NCBI RefSeq assembly: GCF_000772955.1
Contig: NZ_JPVO01000046.1
Span: forward strand, 1 to 64,000
Direction of reading: 5' to 3'
Length of the DNA: 64,000 bases
Source: Ureibacillus sinduriensis BLB-1 = JCM 15800
GTDB taxonomy: Bacteria > Bacillota > Bacilli > Bacillales_A > Planococcaceae
The notes beneath the pieces are model-generated. The model had not been told where the DNA came from and did not search any database. It was given only the letters and a program-made list of their open reading frames with translations. How positions within the stretch are numbered: the first letter of the stretch is position 1; every line of letters starts with the position of its first letter. The position numbers were made by a program, and so were the translations under genes. Shown in pieces: positions 51,918 through 60,614 of the stretch.

Positions 51918-51929
51918 GGAAAAGGTTCA
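51918..51929 (-). promoter_or_regulatory. ECF-type -35 element before the sigma operon
   Basis: TGAACCTTTTCC on the minus strand carries the AAC core common to ECF -35 elements. It is about 50 bases before the sigma start. The -10 is not obvious. Confidence 0.45.
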
Positions 51930-52025
51930 TCTTTTTTATTAAATACGAAATACATTGAAGGGAGACTCTCTAAGACTAGTAAGTTTACCAATAGCCTCAC
52001 ACCTCACTAGTTTATTTTGTAGCAA

Positions 52026-52991
52026 TCAAATTCCCAAACCGAATAATTCATGAATGCCATTTGGTGTGAGGAAGCTTCTTAGTTCCCCATCAAGACTGAG
52101 GAAGTCCTTTTCTTGAATCCACTTGTATTCGAAAATGTTGCCCTGGTCTTTATCGGTCCCTGTAACTAGATGGCTCCAGGATTGTGCCGTTTGATGAGGT
52201 GCGAGGAGAAGAAAATCATGTCTTTCTACAAGTCGTTTAATAAAAGGTTTATAGTAATTGAGCACACCAAGTTTCCGAATTAGCGTTAGATCGGTTAAAC
52301 CTGTTTCTTCTTTAATTTCTCTAAACAGCGCATCTACTAAGTTTTCGTTTTTCTCTACTCTTCCTCCTGGCACGCGCCAGAGTGCGTCGGGAATCGAAGG
52401 GAAAGATAAAGATAAAAGCTCAAAGTTGTTCGTTTCATTTTTACGCAAAATAAAGCCCGCAACGGATGTTTTTTTATGTTTGCCAGCCCAAACCAGTGCT
52501 TTTTCCGTTAAATCAAGAATTAGTGATGATTTTGCTTGCTGGTATAGTTTTGTATTCTCTGGATATTTATAAGAAAGTTCGATTTTCCTATTCTTATATT
52601 TTTCAGCGTCAAATTGATTTTCAATCATATAATCCCGAAAGGCCAAGTGTCTGAGGATTTGTTCTGCTCCTGTTTGATAGATATGTACATGATGGGTTCT
52701 TTCCCCATCTTCCTCTTTTACAAAATATTTTCTATTGCTTATTCCATTTTCTCCTCTGGGGATATACCCCAACTTTTTCATTTCGCTGTTGAAGGAATCC
52801 ACTCTGCTGATTTCTTGTACTTCCAACAACATATCGATAATCGGTTTGGCAGCCATGCCCGGAATCGAGGTGCTCCCGATGTGGTAAATATTCAATAAGT
52901 CTCCACCAAATATTTCCCTAATGAATTCTGCTTCTTTGCTATAAGCTATTATCCAGCTTTCATCGTATGAATGTATTTCGACTTTCCTCAT
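52026..52991 (-). CDS. GrpB (UPF0157) - Nudix fusion protein
   Basis: This 321-residue protein has two domains. The N-terminal part (about 1-165) is GrpB, a nucleotidyltransferase-fold family, with HIGSTSIPGMAAKPIIDMLL and HHVHIYQTGAEQILRHLAFR. The C-terminal part (about 170-321) is a Nudix domain with an intact box (GGRVEKNENLVDALFREIKE followed by ETG). The link is continuous, with no frameshift. Both functions act on nucleotides, but no substrate is known. GGGGAGGCCAAA precedes the ATG. Confidence 0.88.
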   Translation of the reverse strand: MRKVEIHSYDESWIIAYSKEAEFIREIFGGDLLNIYHIGSTSIPGMAAKPIIDMLLEVQEISRVDSFNSEMKKLGYIPRGENGISNRKYFVKEEDGERTHHVHIYQTGAEQILRHLAFRDYMIENQFDAEKYKNRKIELSYKYPENTKLYQQAKSSLILDLTEKALVWAGKHKKTSVAGFILRKNETNNFELLSLSFPSIPDALWRVPGGRVEKNENLVDALFREIKEETGLTDLTLIRKLGVLNYYKPFIKRLVERHDFLLLAPHQTAQSWSHLVTGTDKDQGNIFEYKWIQEKDFLSLDGELRSFLTPNGIHELFGLGI

Positions 52992-53036
52992 TTTGGCCTC
53001 CCCGGAAAATTACATTTCTTTTTGCGTTTAACGGAA

Positions 53037-53069
53037 CAAAAAAGGCGTTTCCCTTGAAGAAGAAACGCC
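53037..53069 (-). terminator. Terminator of the UppP-like gene
   Basis: GGCGTTTC pairs with GAAACGCC around a 10-nt loop, followed on the minus strand by TTTTTTGTTCC. Confidence 0.88.
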
Positions 53070-53074
53070 CCGTG

Positions 53075-53890
53075 TTAGAAGAAAATTAAAAGCAATGCAC
53101 CTACTATGAAACAATAATAGGTAAAATAAACAAGCTTACCGGTTTTCATTATGCCCATAAACCACTTCATGGCAAAATAACTCATAAAAAGTGTGGCAAT
53201 AAATGCAGCTAAATATGGTATCGCTAGATCTGTTTTATTCGGTTCATTTATAAAATCAGAGATGCCTAGAATGACGCCTCCAAGGCTTACCGGTATATAC
53301 AGCATGAATGAAAAACGAAGTGCCGTATCCTGCTTCATTCCTACGGCAATCGATGAAATAATGGTCGCACCAGAACGACTGATTCCCGGCGTTAAGGCTA
53401 CAGCCTGCCCCAAACCAACTAGGAATGCATCCTTGAAGGTAATATTGCGTTCCTCTTTGACCCCTTTCATATTGCGTATCAACCACAAGGCAAATCCCGT
53501 GACAAATAGCATGAAGGCGATGAGTGTCATACTGACATTTTCTGCAATATAGTCATTCAATAAAATCCCGAGAACACCTGCTGGAATCGTCCCAACGATG
53601 ATAAAGCAAACAAATCGAAAGTCACTTTGAAAAGAGCGATTTTTTGTTTTCAAGTATTTCATTGAGTTGCTTGCAAGCCTTACAATATCCTTCCTGTAGA
53701 TATAAAGAATCGCAAGCAGTGAAGCGGTGTTCGTCAGTATGGCGAACATGAATCCTTGTTCACCCAGCCCCAAAATTTCACTCGCGATCATTACATGTCC
53801 ACTCGATGATACCGGAATGGGTTCTGTAAAGCCTTGAACCAACCCAATAATGATCATTTTCAAGATGAATAGAATATCTAATTCTCCCAT
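53075..53890 (-). CDS. uppP: Undecaprenyl-diphosphatase UppP (BacA family)
   Basis: The 271-residue membrane protein recycles undecaprenyl pyrophosphate for cell-wall synthesis and gives bacitracin tolerance in the family. Catalytic motifs are QGFTEPIPVSSSGH (19-32, usually QGLTEFLPISSTGH) and PGISRSGAT with the key Ser-Arg pair. About eight helices are present. The E-P-I-P-V-S-S-S variation marks a divergent subgroup. It may not be the main housekeeping copy. GGAGGAGAACC precedes the ATG. Confidence 0.9.
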   Translation of the reverse strand: MGELDILFILKMIIIGLVQGFTEPIPVSSSGHVMIASEILGLGEQGFMFAILTNTASLLAILYIYRKDIVRLASNSMKYLKTKNRSFQSDFRFVCFIIVGTIPAGVLGILLNDYIAENVSMTLIAFMLFVTGFALWLIRNMKGVKEERNITFKDAFLVGLGQAVALTPGISRSGATIISSIAVGMKQDTALRFSFMLYIPVSLGGVILGISDFINEPNKTDLAIPYLAAFIATLFMSYFAMKWFMGIMKTGKLVYFTYYCFIVGALLLIFF

Positions 53891-53978
53891 GGTTCTCCTC
53901 CTATATGTATACCTTTAATACACAACGTAATACTTTACATAATGTTTCCTTTTGGGGAGGTTCTTTTACTCTATTTAG

Positions 53979-54413
53979 CTATTGCTCAGGTTCATTAAAA
54001 GCAGACACATACAAATCAACATCCAAATATGCATTGATTTCTGCAGCGAACTTACTAAACTCTGGGTAAATGACAAGTGCTGGAGTATAACCATCGTAGA
54101 TTTGTATGACTAACTCTAAATGAACGTCAATAAATAGTTCTTCTTTCAACTCATTAATGACATCTGTTTTCGATTGAAACGTTTCTAAAAGCGGACGTAG
54201 TACATTTTCTGTATCCAAGGTTTCTTTATTTTGTATTTCGAATTTCCAACCTGTATATGACTGTAGTGGATGATTTGGCAGATTAGGGTAACGACGTTCA
54301 CCTACTTTCCAGGCCAATGTGGGTTGGATTCCTAGTCTCTCTGTTATGACTTCCAGAGGGAAATCGTCATTACCGCTAAATAGAATATAAGCACATAAAT
54401 ATGTCTTCTCCAT
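53979..54413 (-). CDS. DUF4279 protein
   Basis: The 144-residue cytosolic protein opens EKTYLCAYILFSGNDDFPLE, then ITERLGIQPTLAWKVGE, which fits the DUF4279 pattern (strand, then helix with LGI.P..., then G). Members often appear among immunity or contact-dependent genes, but no toxin is adjacent. The ATG at 54413 follows TGGAGGGGC; the upstream ATG at 54431 has no ribosome site. Confidence 0.75.
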   Translation of the reverse strand: MEKTYLCAYILFSGNDDFPLEVITERLGIQPTLAWKVGERRYPNLPNHPLQSYTGWKFEIQNKETLDTENVLRPLLETFQSKTDVINELKEELFIDVHLELVIQIYDGYTPALVIYPEFSKFAAEINAYLDVDLYVSAFNEPEQ

Positions 54414-54483
54414 ATAAATGCCCCTCCACATTGCTTGTTCAAAAATTATAGACCATACTAAGTCTTTTGAATTTTGCCTTCTC

Positions 54484-54987
54484 CTATATTAAATTTGCAA
54501 TAGCTTCGCATTTTTTTATTGCCCACTTGTAATGTTGGAAAGTGTTTGCTGCAAAATAGGTGTACAGATTACTTGTCTTCGTCCATTTATAATATTTTTT
54601 CGTCATTATTTCTTCATCGGTATGGCATTTTATTAAATCCATGACTCGCTCATGACTTAACTTCAATTTTTTTAGTGCTTGATTCAATGATACATCTTGA
54701 TAGTTTTTCCAAATCTCCATATTAAGCTGCTTCAGCGTACTCCACTTATAACCCGGGGCAGGCATAGAAGGAATATCCCCATCCATCCCTTCTCTATACC
54801 ATCTCTCAAGCATTCCATGCCATTCATAAAGATGCATGATGACATCACGAAAATTCTTGTCTCTTTCCCCATTCTCAATGGAAATGCTTCTTTTTCTGCT
54901 TGGTACAGATTCGATGATTTCAAGCAATACTTTAAACGTTTTATCGCTATTTTCTAATAGACTATCTTTTTCACTTTTTGCCACCAT
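54484..54987 (-). CDS. ClbS/DfsB-family four-helix protein
   Basis: The 167-residue protein matches the DfsB/ClbS fold (DinB-like bundle): RDVIMHLYEWHGMLERWYRE, GYKWSTLKQLN and late YTYFAANTFQHYKWAIKK. ClbS protects colibactin producers, but family members are widespread with unknown roles. AGGGGGAAGG precedes the ATG. It lies 70 bases before the DUF4279 gene on the same strand. Confidence 0.82.
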   Translation of the reverse strand: MVAKSEKDSLLENSDKTFKVLLEIIESVPSRKRSISIENGERDKNFRDVIMHLYEWHGMLERWYREGMDGDIPSMPAPGYKWSTLKQLNMEIWKNYQDVSLNQALKKLKLSHERVMDLIKCHTDEEIMTKKYYKWTKTSNLYTYFAANTFQHYKWAIKKCEAIANLI

Positions 54988-55040
54988 GACCTTCCCCCTA
55001 TGTTCAATTTTGGAGTGATTCTGAATGCCTTGTGATTGGG

Positions 55041-56501
55041 CTACTTCACAAATTTCCCTGCAATGTCGAGCTCAAGATACTGTGCAACCGCCAACGCTTG
55101 AGCACGGCTTGTATTCTCAGAATGGAGTATCGCCAATGTTTGTTGTTCCCAGATAGGTTGTTTGGCGATTTCTTCAATTGTGTCATGAACTGCTTGGCGT
55201 TCATGTGTTTTCCAATTGGCCGCATAGCGTTCCTCCCATATTTCCTCACTTTTCTCCATATATGTTGCTATGCGGGTCAGAATATAAAATTGCTGAAGAT
55301 CACGGCAATGGGTTTTCGCATGATGGGTATAGCGCATAAGAACCTGGCCGGCATATTCATATTCATCAATTGCTTGGTATGTCTCATCTCCCAATAACCC
55401 CGAGATAATTTCTCCCACACCGTTAAATACTTCTCTTGTGATTTCCGATTCATGGAGGATAATATCGAGCTTGCCTTTTTCAGCACAAACAAGAGAAGCA
55501 TAACCGTTCATGACATTATTTTTTGCACCTTCAGTTAAAAACCAATATTGGATTTCTTCACTATTAGCCTCCAAAAAGTTGATGGCTTCGATTTTCCCCC
55601 AACCATTCACCGATGTGGCAATATGCCAGATTGTCTCATTTGCATTGCTTGTCCCATTTCTCAGTGCAATCAATGCAGCACCGGTAAATTCTTCATGCAA
55701 GGCTATTGTGTACAGTCGATGTTTTATGTTTTCACAGTTAGTGCATCCAAGAATAAGGATGGCGAATTTCACTACTTCACGATGCGCTGCGTTTTCCAGC
55801 AACCAAATCGCCTCTTGCTGCACGGACTGCTCATTCATTTCTTCTTCATGGAATAGCACAAGCAGCTCATGATAATAACTGATCACTTTCTCATCTTTAA
55901 TTTTTTCATAAGTTGCCTTTCGTGTTTGACTCGTTGGATTTTCCACTTGCTCCATAAATAACTTAAGGAGCTTCTTAGTATAGAATGGGGTCACCCCTTC
56001 GGAAACTAACCGATCGGATAAACCCGGGGCCAGTTTTGGATGGTTTTCGTCTACTAAGTAATCATCATCCGGCAGATCTGTATTAACTATTTTTTGATGG
56101 TCTTTTATTTGCTGTTCAATATACGGGACAATCAACTCTTTATTTGCCCACGGTAAAAACTCGAGCGTCATAGCTTCCCTTAAAAGAGCTTTCCCATCAA
56201 CTTTCACTATAATATTCAACCGGACAAACCCACCTATTCTTACATGGACTTTATGAGTTTTGCCGTCTACTGTCCGAAATGTACCCGACAATTTTGAATA
56301 CGGAATCAAATGTGACCAAATGTACTTGCGTGCATTGCGATCAATGATATTGCCATCCACCAGCAAAGTTTCTTCCATCATCTTATTATGTATCTCAATT
56401 TTATGCCCCTTAAAATCAATGGCCCAATATTTGTCGACCTCTTTTGCTGCATCATTTTTAACGTTACGCATCTCTCGTTTGAATTCTTCTTTAAAGCCCA
56501 T
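55041..56501 (-). CDS. Large cytosolic protein, unknown function
   Basis: The 486-residue product has a beta-rich N-terminal domain (about 20-130, with FKGHKIEIHNKMMEETLLVD and GGFVRLNIIVKVDGKALL) and a long helical remainder. The helical part has regularly spaced helices of about 35 residues resembling HEAT or armadillo repeats. There is no signal or membrane segment. AAGGAGATAACGG precedes the ATG. It is full length and intact. I do not recognise a family. Confidence 0.7.
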   Translation of the reverse strand: MGFKEEFKREMRNVKNDAAKEVDKYWAIDFKGHKIEIHNKMMEETLLVDGNIIDRNARKYIWSHLIPYSKLSGTFRTVDGKTHKVHVRIGGFVRLNIIVKVDGKALLREAMTLEFLPWANKELIVPYIEQQIKDHQKIVNTDLPDDDYLVDENHPKLAPGLSDRLVSEGVTPFYTKKLLKLFMEQVENPTSQTRKATYEKIKDEKVISYYHELLVLFHEEEMNEQSVQQEAIWLLENAAHREVVKFAILILGCTNCENIKHRLYTIALHEEFTGAALIALRNGTSNANETIWHIATSVNGWGKIEAINFLEANSEEIQYWFLTEGAKNNVMNGYASLVCAEKGKLDIILHESEITREVFNGVGEIISGLLGDETYQAIDEYEYAGQVLMRYTHHAKTHCRDLQQFYILTRIATYMEKSEEIWEERYAANWKTHERQAVHDTIEEIAKQPIWEQQTLAILHSENTSRAQALAVAQYLELDIAGKFVK

Positions 56502-56616
56502 CCGTTATCTCCTTTTCGCATTTAAATTCGTTAAATCTCGTATTCTCTTAATATCCACATACTCTTGAAATTCCAACTACTCAACAAAGCTTGAGTTTCC
56601 TCACATATCTATGACA

Positions 56617-57054
56617 TTAATATCCCCAATCATCCACGCGCCATTTGTTGGGTTTACCGTCCCTTATTAAGATCCAATTCCATTCTGTGTACGTTGAATT
56701 CGGTTCAAGGCTTCCATCGCCTCCAGAAGAATCAACATCAAAATTGGAAACCAACCCGATAACATTACCCGGGTCTATATTTTTCCCAGAACCTTTACCA
56801 TATTTCAAATAATCTTCGGCAATTTTATTCGATTCCTCTTCTGTGTACCAAATTTCAGTAAGTTCACAACCTTTAAAACTTAAAAACTTCCTTTTCACAC
56901 TAGCTACCGCCTCATTTATATCTTCCTTGGAAAACTTATCGGATTCACCTATACTGACTTGAGCATTACCGCTTTTACCAGACTCGCTCAGAAAGAGAAT
57001 TGAAATTCCAATAACTGCAACTGCTAATACTATGTAAGGAAGTATCTTCTTCAA
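56617..57054 (-). CDS. Membrane-anchored small protein, unknown function
   Basis: The 145-residue product has a hydrophobic N-terminal helix (about 4-23) and a soluble outer domain with FSKEDINEAVASVKRKFLSF followed by KGCELTEIWYTEEE. The ending WRVDDWGY resembles DUF4829-type extracytoplasmic domains, but the match is uncertain. The TTG start follows AGGGGTGATT. The next stretch, 57055-57334, holds no supported gene. Confidence 0.65.
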   Translation of the reverse strand: MKKILPYIVLAVAVIGISILFLSESGKSGNAQVSIGESDKFSKEDINEAVASVKRKFLSFKGCELTEIWYTEEESNKIAEDYLKYGKGSGKNIDPGNVIGLVSNFDVDSSGGDGSLEPNSTYTEWNWILIRDGKPNKWRVDDWGY

Positions 57055-57334
57055 AAAAAATCACCCCTATAAAAAGAAGCAATACATTTTTTTCAAAACG
57101 TATTGCCGAATATAGTTTATTAATCCTCCAACTTTTCAAAAGCGACATACACAACGATGCCGAAAACACTTTAATTTATTATTCATACGATAGAGTCATG
57201 TCACAGTCCAACTCATCTAAAAAAATCCTTTGGCAAGAGGAGAAACCTTTTGAGGTTTTCATCATTTCTTGCAACAGTAGATTTAACCATATTTTACCAC
57301 ATTACAATCTCCTCGTTAATATAATTTACAGAAA

Positions 57335-57853
<519 letters not shown>

Positions 57854-57870
57854 TTAATGGCCCCCTATAA

Positions 57871-58323
57871 TTAATATTTCCGCTTATTTCCTTTTTTTAC
57901 ATACTCCCAGTCTTTCTCTATATTGGTACGCACTCTTTGAAGGAGAATGTAAATGGACTCTATTTCTTCATCTGAAAACCCTTGTAGCGCAACATGATTG
58001 GAATAATCATTTTCCCTTTTAATAAATGGATAGACACCTTCCCCTTTAGCTGTTGGGTAAAGTTTTTTTATTTTCTTGTTTTTGTCATCCACTTTCTTTT
58101 CAATAAAGCCATTACTCTCCAGTTTTTTTATGGCCCGGGCTGCTGTCGATCGGTCTACTTTTATCATCTCGGCCAACTTCTCCTGGATGATTCCGGGATT
58201 TTCGCATATACGCACAAGATACAAATACTGCCCTTTCGTAAGGTCCAATTCTTTAAATTCTATATTGCTTATCGAATCAAGTGCCCTTGCAATCATCCCG
58301 ATTTCACGAAGTATTTCTTTCAT
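57871..58323 (-). CDS. MarR-family transcriptional regulator
   Basis: The 150-residue protein has a winged HTH (about 28-95): LTKGQYLYLVRICENPGIIQ, AEMIKVDRSTAARAIKKLES and the wing VDDKNKKIKKLYPTAKG. Two dyads (58347-58364 and 58395-58412) in the divergent region are its likely operators, controlling itself, the acetyltransferase that follows it and the divergent pair. The ATG at 58323 follows GAGGAG at 6 bases; the ATG directly before it is too close. Confidence 0.9.
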   Translation of the reverse strand: MKEILREIGMIARALDSISNIEFKELDLTKGQYLYLVRICENPGIIQEKLAEMIKVDRSTAARAIKKLESNGFIEKKVDDKNKKIKKLYPTAKGEGVYPFIKRENDYSNHVALQGFSDEEIESIYILLQRVRTNIEKDWEYVKKGNKRKY

Positions 58324-58346
58324 CATGTACTCCTCAGCATTTATTT

Positions 58347-58364
58347 TTATTGCATATGCAATAA
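58347..58364. promoter_or_regulatory. MarR operator dyad 1
   Basis: TTATTGCATATGCAATAA is a perfect 18-bp palindrome 24 bases before the regulator start. Confidence 0.7.
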
Positions 58365-58394
58365 AATGTGTTATATATTAAACTTAAATTATTT

Positions 58395-58412
58395 TTGTTG
58401 TAAATGCAACAA
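58395..58412. promoter_or_regulatory. MarR operator dyad 2
   Basis: TTGTTGTAAATGCAACAA is an imperfect copy of the first dyad, 38 bases before the divergent acetyltransferase start and 48 bp (centre to centre) from dyad 1. Confidence 0.6.
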
Positions 58413-58449
58413 AGATGATAACAAACTATATTCTAAAGGACTGATAGAG

Positions 58450-58890
58450 ATGAACGTAAAAAGAATATTGAATGAAGAAGAGTTAAACACAGCATTTGAG
58501 ATCAGAAAGGAAATATTTGTGGAAGAACAAGGGGTACCATTAGAGGATGAATTCGATCAATTTGATAATCTGGATGGATTATGCAAACACATACTAGTTT
58601 ATTACAACGAACAACCAGTCGGCACGGGGAGAATCAGGTTTGTTGATGGCGTAGGTAAATTGGAAAGGATCTGCATCCTCAAAGATTTCCGCAAACTTGG
58701 GCTCGGCAAAATCATAATTAAGGAATTGGAAGCCATTGCAATAGAACGTGAAGCCTCGCAGGTTAAATTGCATGGCCAGACGCATGCAGAAGGTTTCTAT
58801 ACGAACCTCGGGTATTATACAGACTCGGACATCTTTATGGAGGATGGCATCCCACACGTTCTAATGCGAAAAGATTTATCCAGCAATTAG
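58450..58890 (+). CDS. GNAT-family N-acetyltransferase (YjcF/ElaA-like)
   Basis: The 146-residue protein has FEIRKEIFVEEQGVPLEDEF, then GTGRIRFVDGVGKLERICIL, then FRKLGLGKIIIKELE, as in the YjcF/ElaA subgroup. The conserved LHGQTHAEGFYTNLGY follows. The ATG at 58450 has AAAGGA 9 bases upstream; the frame is open far upstream through the operator region but that part is not coding. It is divergent from marR and 12 bases before the next gene. Confidence 0.9.
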   Translation: MNVKRILNEEELNTAFEIRKEIFVEEQGVPLEDEFDQFDNLDGLCKHILVYYNEQPVGTGRIRFVDGVGKLERICILKDFRKLGLGKIIIKELEAIAIEREASQVKLHGQTHAEGFYTNLGYYTDSDIFMEDGIPHVLMRKDLSSN

Positions 58891-58902
58891 AGGGCGGAAA
58901 AC

Positions 58903-59547
58903 GTGAAATATGTCTATTATGTACTCGGGATTTTAATACTGACCCTTGGCATCGCCCTTTCTATACAATCGAATCTTGGAACTTCCCCCTTTGATGCCCT
59001 TTTAGTTGGACTTTCCAAAAATGTGGGCCTTACTGTGGGAAGTTGGGAGATTATCATTGCTGTTATACTGATAGGCTGCAATGCACTGTTAAGAAGAGAT
59101 AAACCAGAATTATCAGGTTTGATGACGGCTTTTATTACGGGGATTGGAATCGATTTGTGGCTTTATTTATTGCAGAACACCATCATTCCGGAAATTTGGT
59201 ACAGTAGATTGGTTTGTTTCGGAATTGGCTTAGTCGTGACAGGGTTCGGAACTGCAGTCTATTTACAAACCCATTTTGCCCCTATCCCCCTCGACCGTCT
59301 AACATTAGTCATTCAGGAATTAGCTAGAACCAATCTATTTGTGTCGAGAACATTCCTTTACATTGTATTTTTGTTGATGGCCTTGTTAGTTGATGGCCCA
59401 ATTGGCATTGGGACGATATTAACAGTTTGTTTGGGAGGACTTATGCTCAATTACTTTATGCCGCTCATAAAAAAATTCATAGACCTTTCAATACCTAACC
59501 ATCAGGATAAGTTTGAAGCCCATCAATCAATAAAAGATATTAAATAA
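58903..59547 (+). CDS. YczE/YyaS/YitT-family membrane protein
   Basis: The 214-residue protein has five hydrophobic helices. It opens YVLGILILTLGIALSIQSNL followed by GTSPFDALLVGLS, which is the hallmark of this family. Function is poorly known. The GTG start follows AGAGGGCGG. It forms an operon with the acetyltransferase, under the MarR operators, and ends in a strong terminator. Confidence 0.88.
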   Translation: MKYVYYVLGILILTLGIALSIQSNLGTSPFDALLVGLSKNVGLTVGSWEIIIAVILIGCNALLRRDKPELSGLMTAFITGIGIDLWLYLLQNTIIPEIWYSRLVCFGIGLVVTGFGTAVYLQTHFAPIPLDRLTLVIQELARTNLFVSRTFLYIVFLLMALLVDGPIGIGTILTVCLGGLMLNYFMPLIKKFIDLSIPNHQDKFEAHQSIKDIK

Positions 59548-59552
59548 CGGCA

Positions 59553-59588
59553 AAACGCTGCTGAACGCAAGATCAACAGCGTTTTTTT
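59553..59588 (+). terminator. Terminator of the GNAT-YczE operon
   Basis: AAACGCTG pairs with CAGCGTTT, extended inward, followed by TTTTTATC. Confidence 0.9.
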
Positions 59589-59732
59589 ATCATTCGCCAT
59601 GTTTTATTAAATGCCTGCTTCCGGGGGAATTTTAATCCAATATCCCTTATTACTAAGTAGATGCAGGTTCCATATACATAGACTAAGCGTTAAGTAATCT
59701 AGGAGTGAGAACAATCCCAACTTAAGTATTGA

Positions 59733-60155
59733 CTACTTCGCCACTTCGATTAGTTCTTCTATTGAACTGCCGTTTACAAGCTTGTATTCCTTGCCGCGAA
59801 TATCAATCATTCCGTCTTTGTAGATAACTATGTTCAGACCGGTTAGTGATCTGGCATTATTTTGAATAGCCAATTTATACTTTTCCTGATCAAAGTCTGC
59901 CTCTTTAAACGGAACCCTCTTCACTTCCCATTCCTTTAAAGCAGAAAGCACTTCATCATACTGCTTATCAGATGGCTCTAGAAGTGCCTCGATTTTCCCA
60001 TCCTTCCTGATGGCAATCCCCTGTATTACTTCTTCTGTATTATCCAAACTCGTTACAAATGCATCTATAAAATTTCTTGTTTTGAATTCGGGATATATAA
60101 TAAAGATTGCCGCCAGAATCCAGAAAGCTACTAATGGCAAAATGAACTTTTTCAC
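59733..60155 (-). CDS. Membrane-anchored small protein, unknown function
   Basis: The 140-residue protein has an N-terminal helix (about 4-21) and an extracytoplasmic domain with IQGIAIRKDGKIEALLEPSD and IVIYKDGMIDIRGKEYKLVN, strands in a repeating layout. The GTG start follows GGGGAGGAAT. No family recognised. Single gene. Confidence 0.65.
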   Translation of the reverse strand: MKKFILPLVAFWILAAIFIIYPEFKTRNFIDAFVTSLDNTEEVIQGIAIRKDGKIEALLEPSDKQYDEVLSALKEWEVKRVPFKEADFDQEKYKLAIQNNARSLTGLNIVIYKDGMIDIRGKEYKLVNGSSIEELIEVAK

Positions 60156-60291
60156 TCCCCATTCCTCCCCTTAATTTCTTAAACTTCCAACACATTTTAT
60201 AACTTACTTACGGAGAGATTTTACCAAAAGTTTCATATATGACGCTTTTATACATCGCATAGGTGGATTTTTTCCAAAACTAGGCTTACAT

Positions 60292-60335
60292 CTGTTATAT
60301 ATCAATAAATAATACAATATACTGTTATATATCAA
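60292..60335. repeat. Two direct repeats 30 bp apart before a small ORF
   Basis: CTGTTATATATCAA occurs at 60292-60305 and again at 60322-60335, a period of 30 bp. The second copy ends 18 bases before the small ORF at 60354. They could be operator half-sites on the same face of the helix or an AT-rich duplication. Confidence 0.6.
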
Positions 60336-60353
60336 ATAAAAAGGAGTGGTAAA

Positions 60354-60506
60354 ATGATTACTGAAAGAGAGCGGCAAAACATGATGCAGTTTCTAATCCG
60401 ATATTTCGGAGTCGATCCGAGACACTTAGTGGATATTAGCGATTCCCTATTAGAGGCGACATACGATTTTGCCTATAGAAGAACTGAAATGGAATGTGAT
60501 TTTTAA
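60354..60506 (+). CDS. 50-residue protein resembling the BH0509 family
   Basis: The frame encodes MITERERQNMMQFLIRYFGV followed by about 30 more residues (DPRHLVDISDSLLEATYDF in part). The opening xERxxMxxF and the short helical body recall BH0509-type small proteins of Bacillales, function unknown. AAAGGAG 8 bases upstream supports translation. There is no membrane segment. Confidence 0.65.
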   Translation: MITERERQNMMQFLIRYFGVDPRHLVDISDSLLEATYDFAYRRTEMECDF

Positions 60507-60521
60507 GTTAAGTTATATGAC

Positions 60522-60563
60522 AAAAACTAAGGGGCTGATTCAAGTTTAATTGAACCGGCTCCT
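60522..60563 (-). terminator. Terminator of the short-loop chemoreceptor
   Basis: GGAGCCGGTTCAA pairs imperfectly with TTGAATCAGCCCC on the minus strand, followed by TTAGTTTTTGTC. Confidence 0.65.
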
Positions 60564-60614
60564 CCAGTAATTGAGACGATGACCAAACCTTAAGCAATCT
60601 GGAACGGGACTGTC

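Noticed and set aside
57994-58449. N-terminal extension of the YjcF-like acetyltransferase
   Set aside because: It is antisense to marR and runs through both operator dyads; the ATG at 58450 has its own ribosome site.
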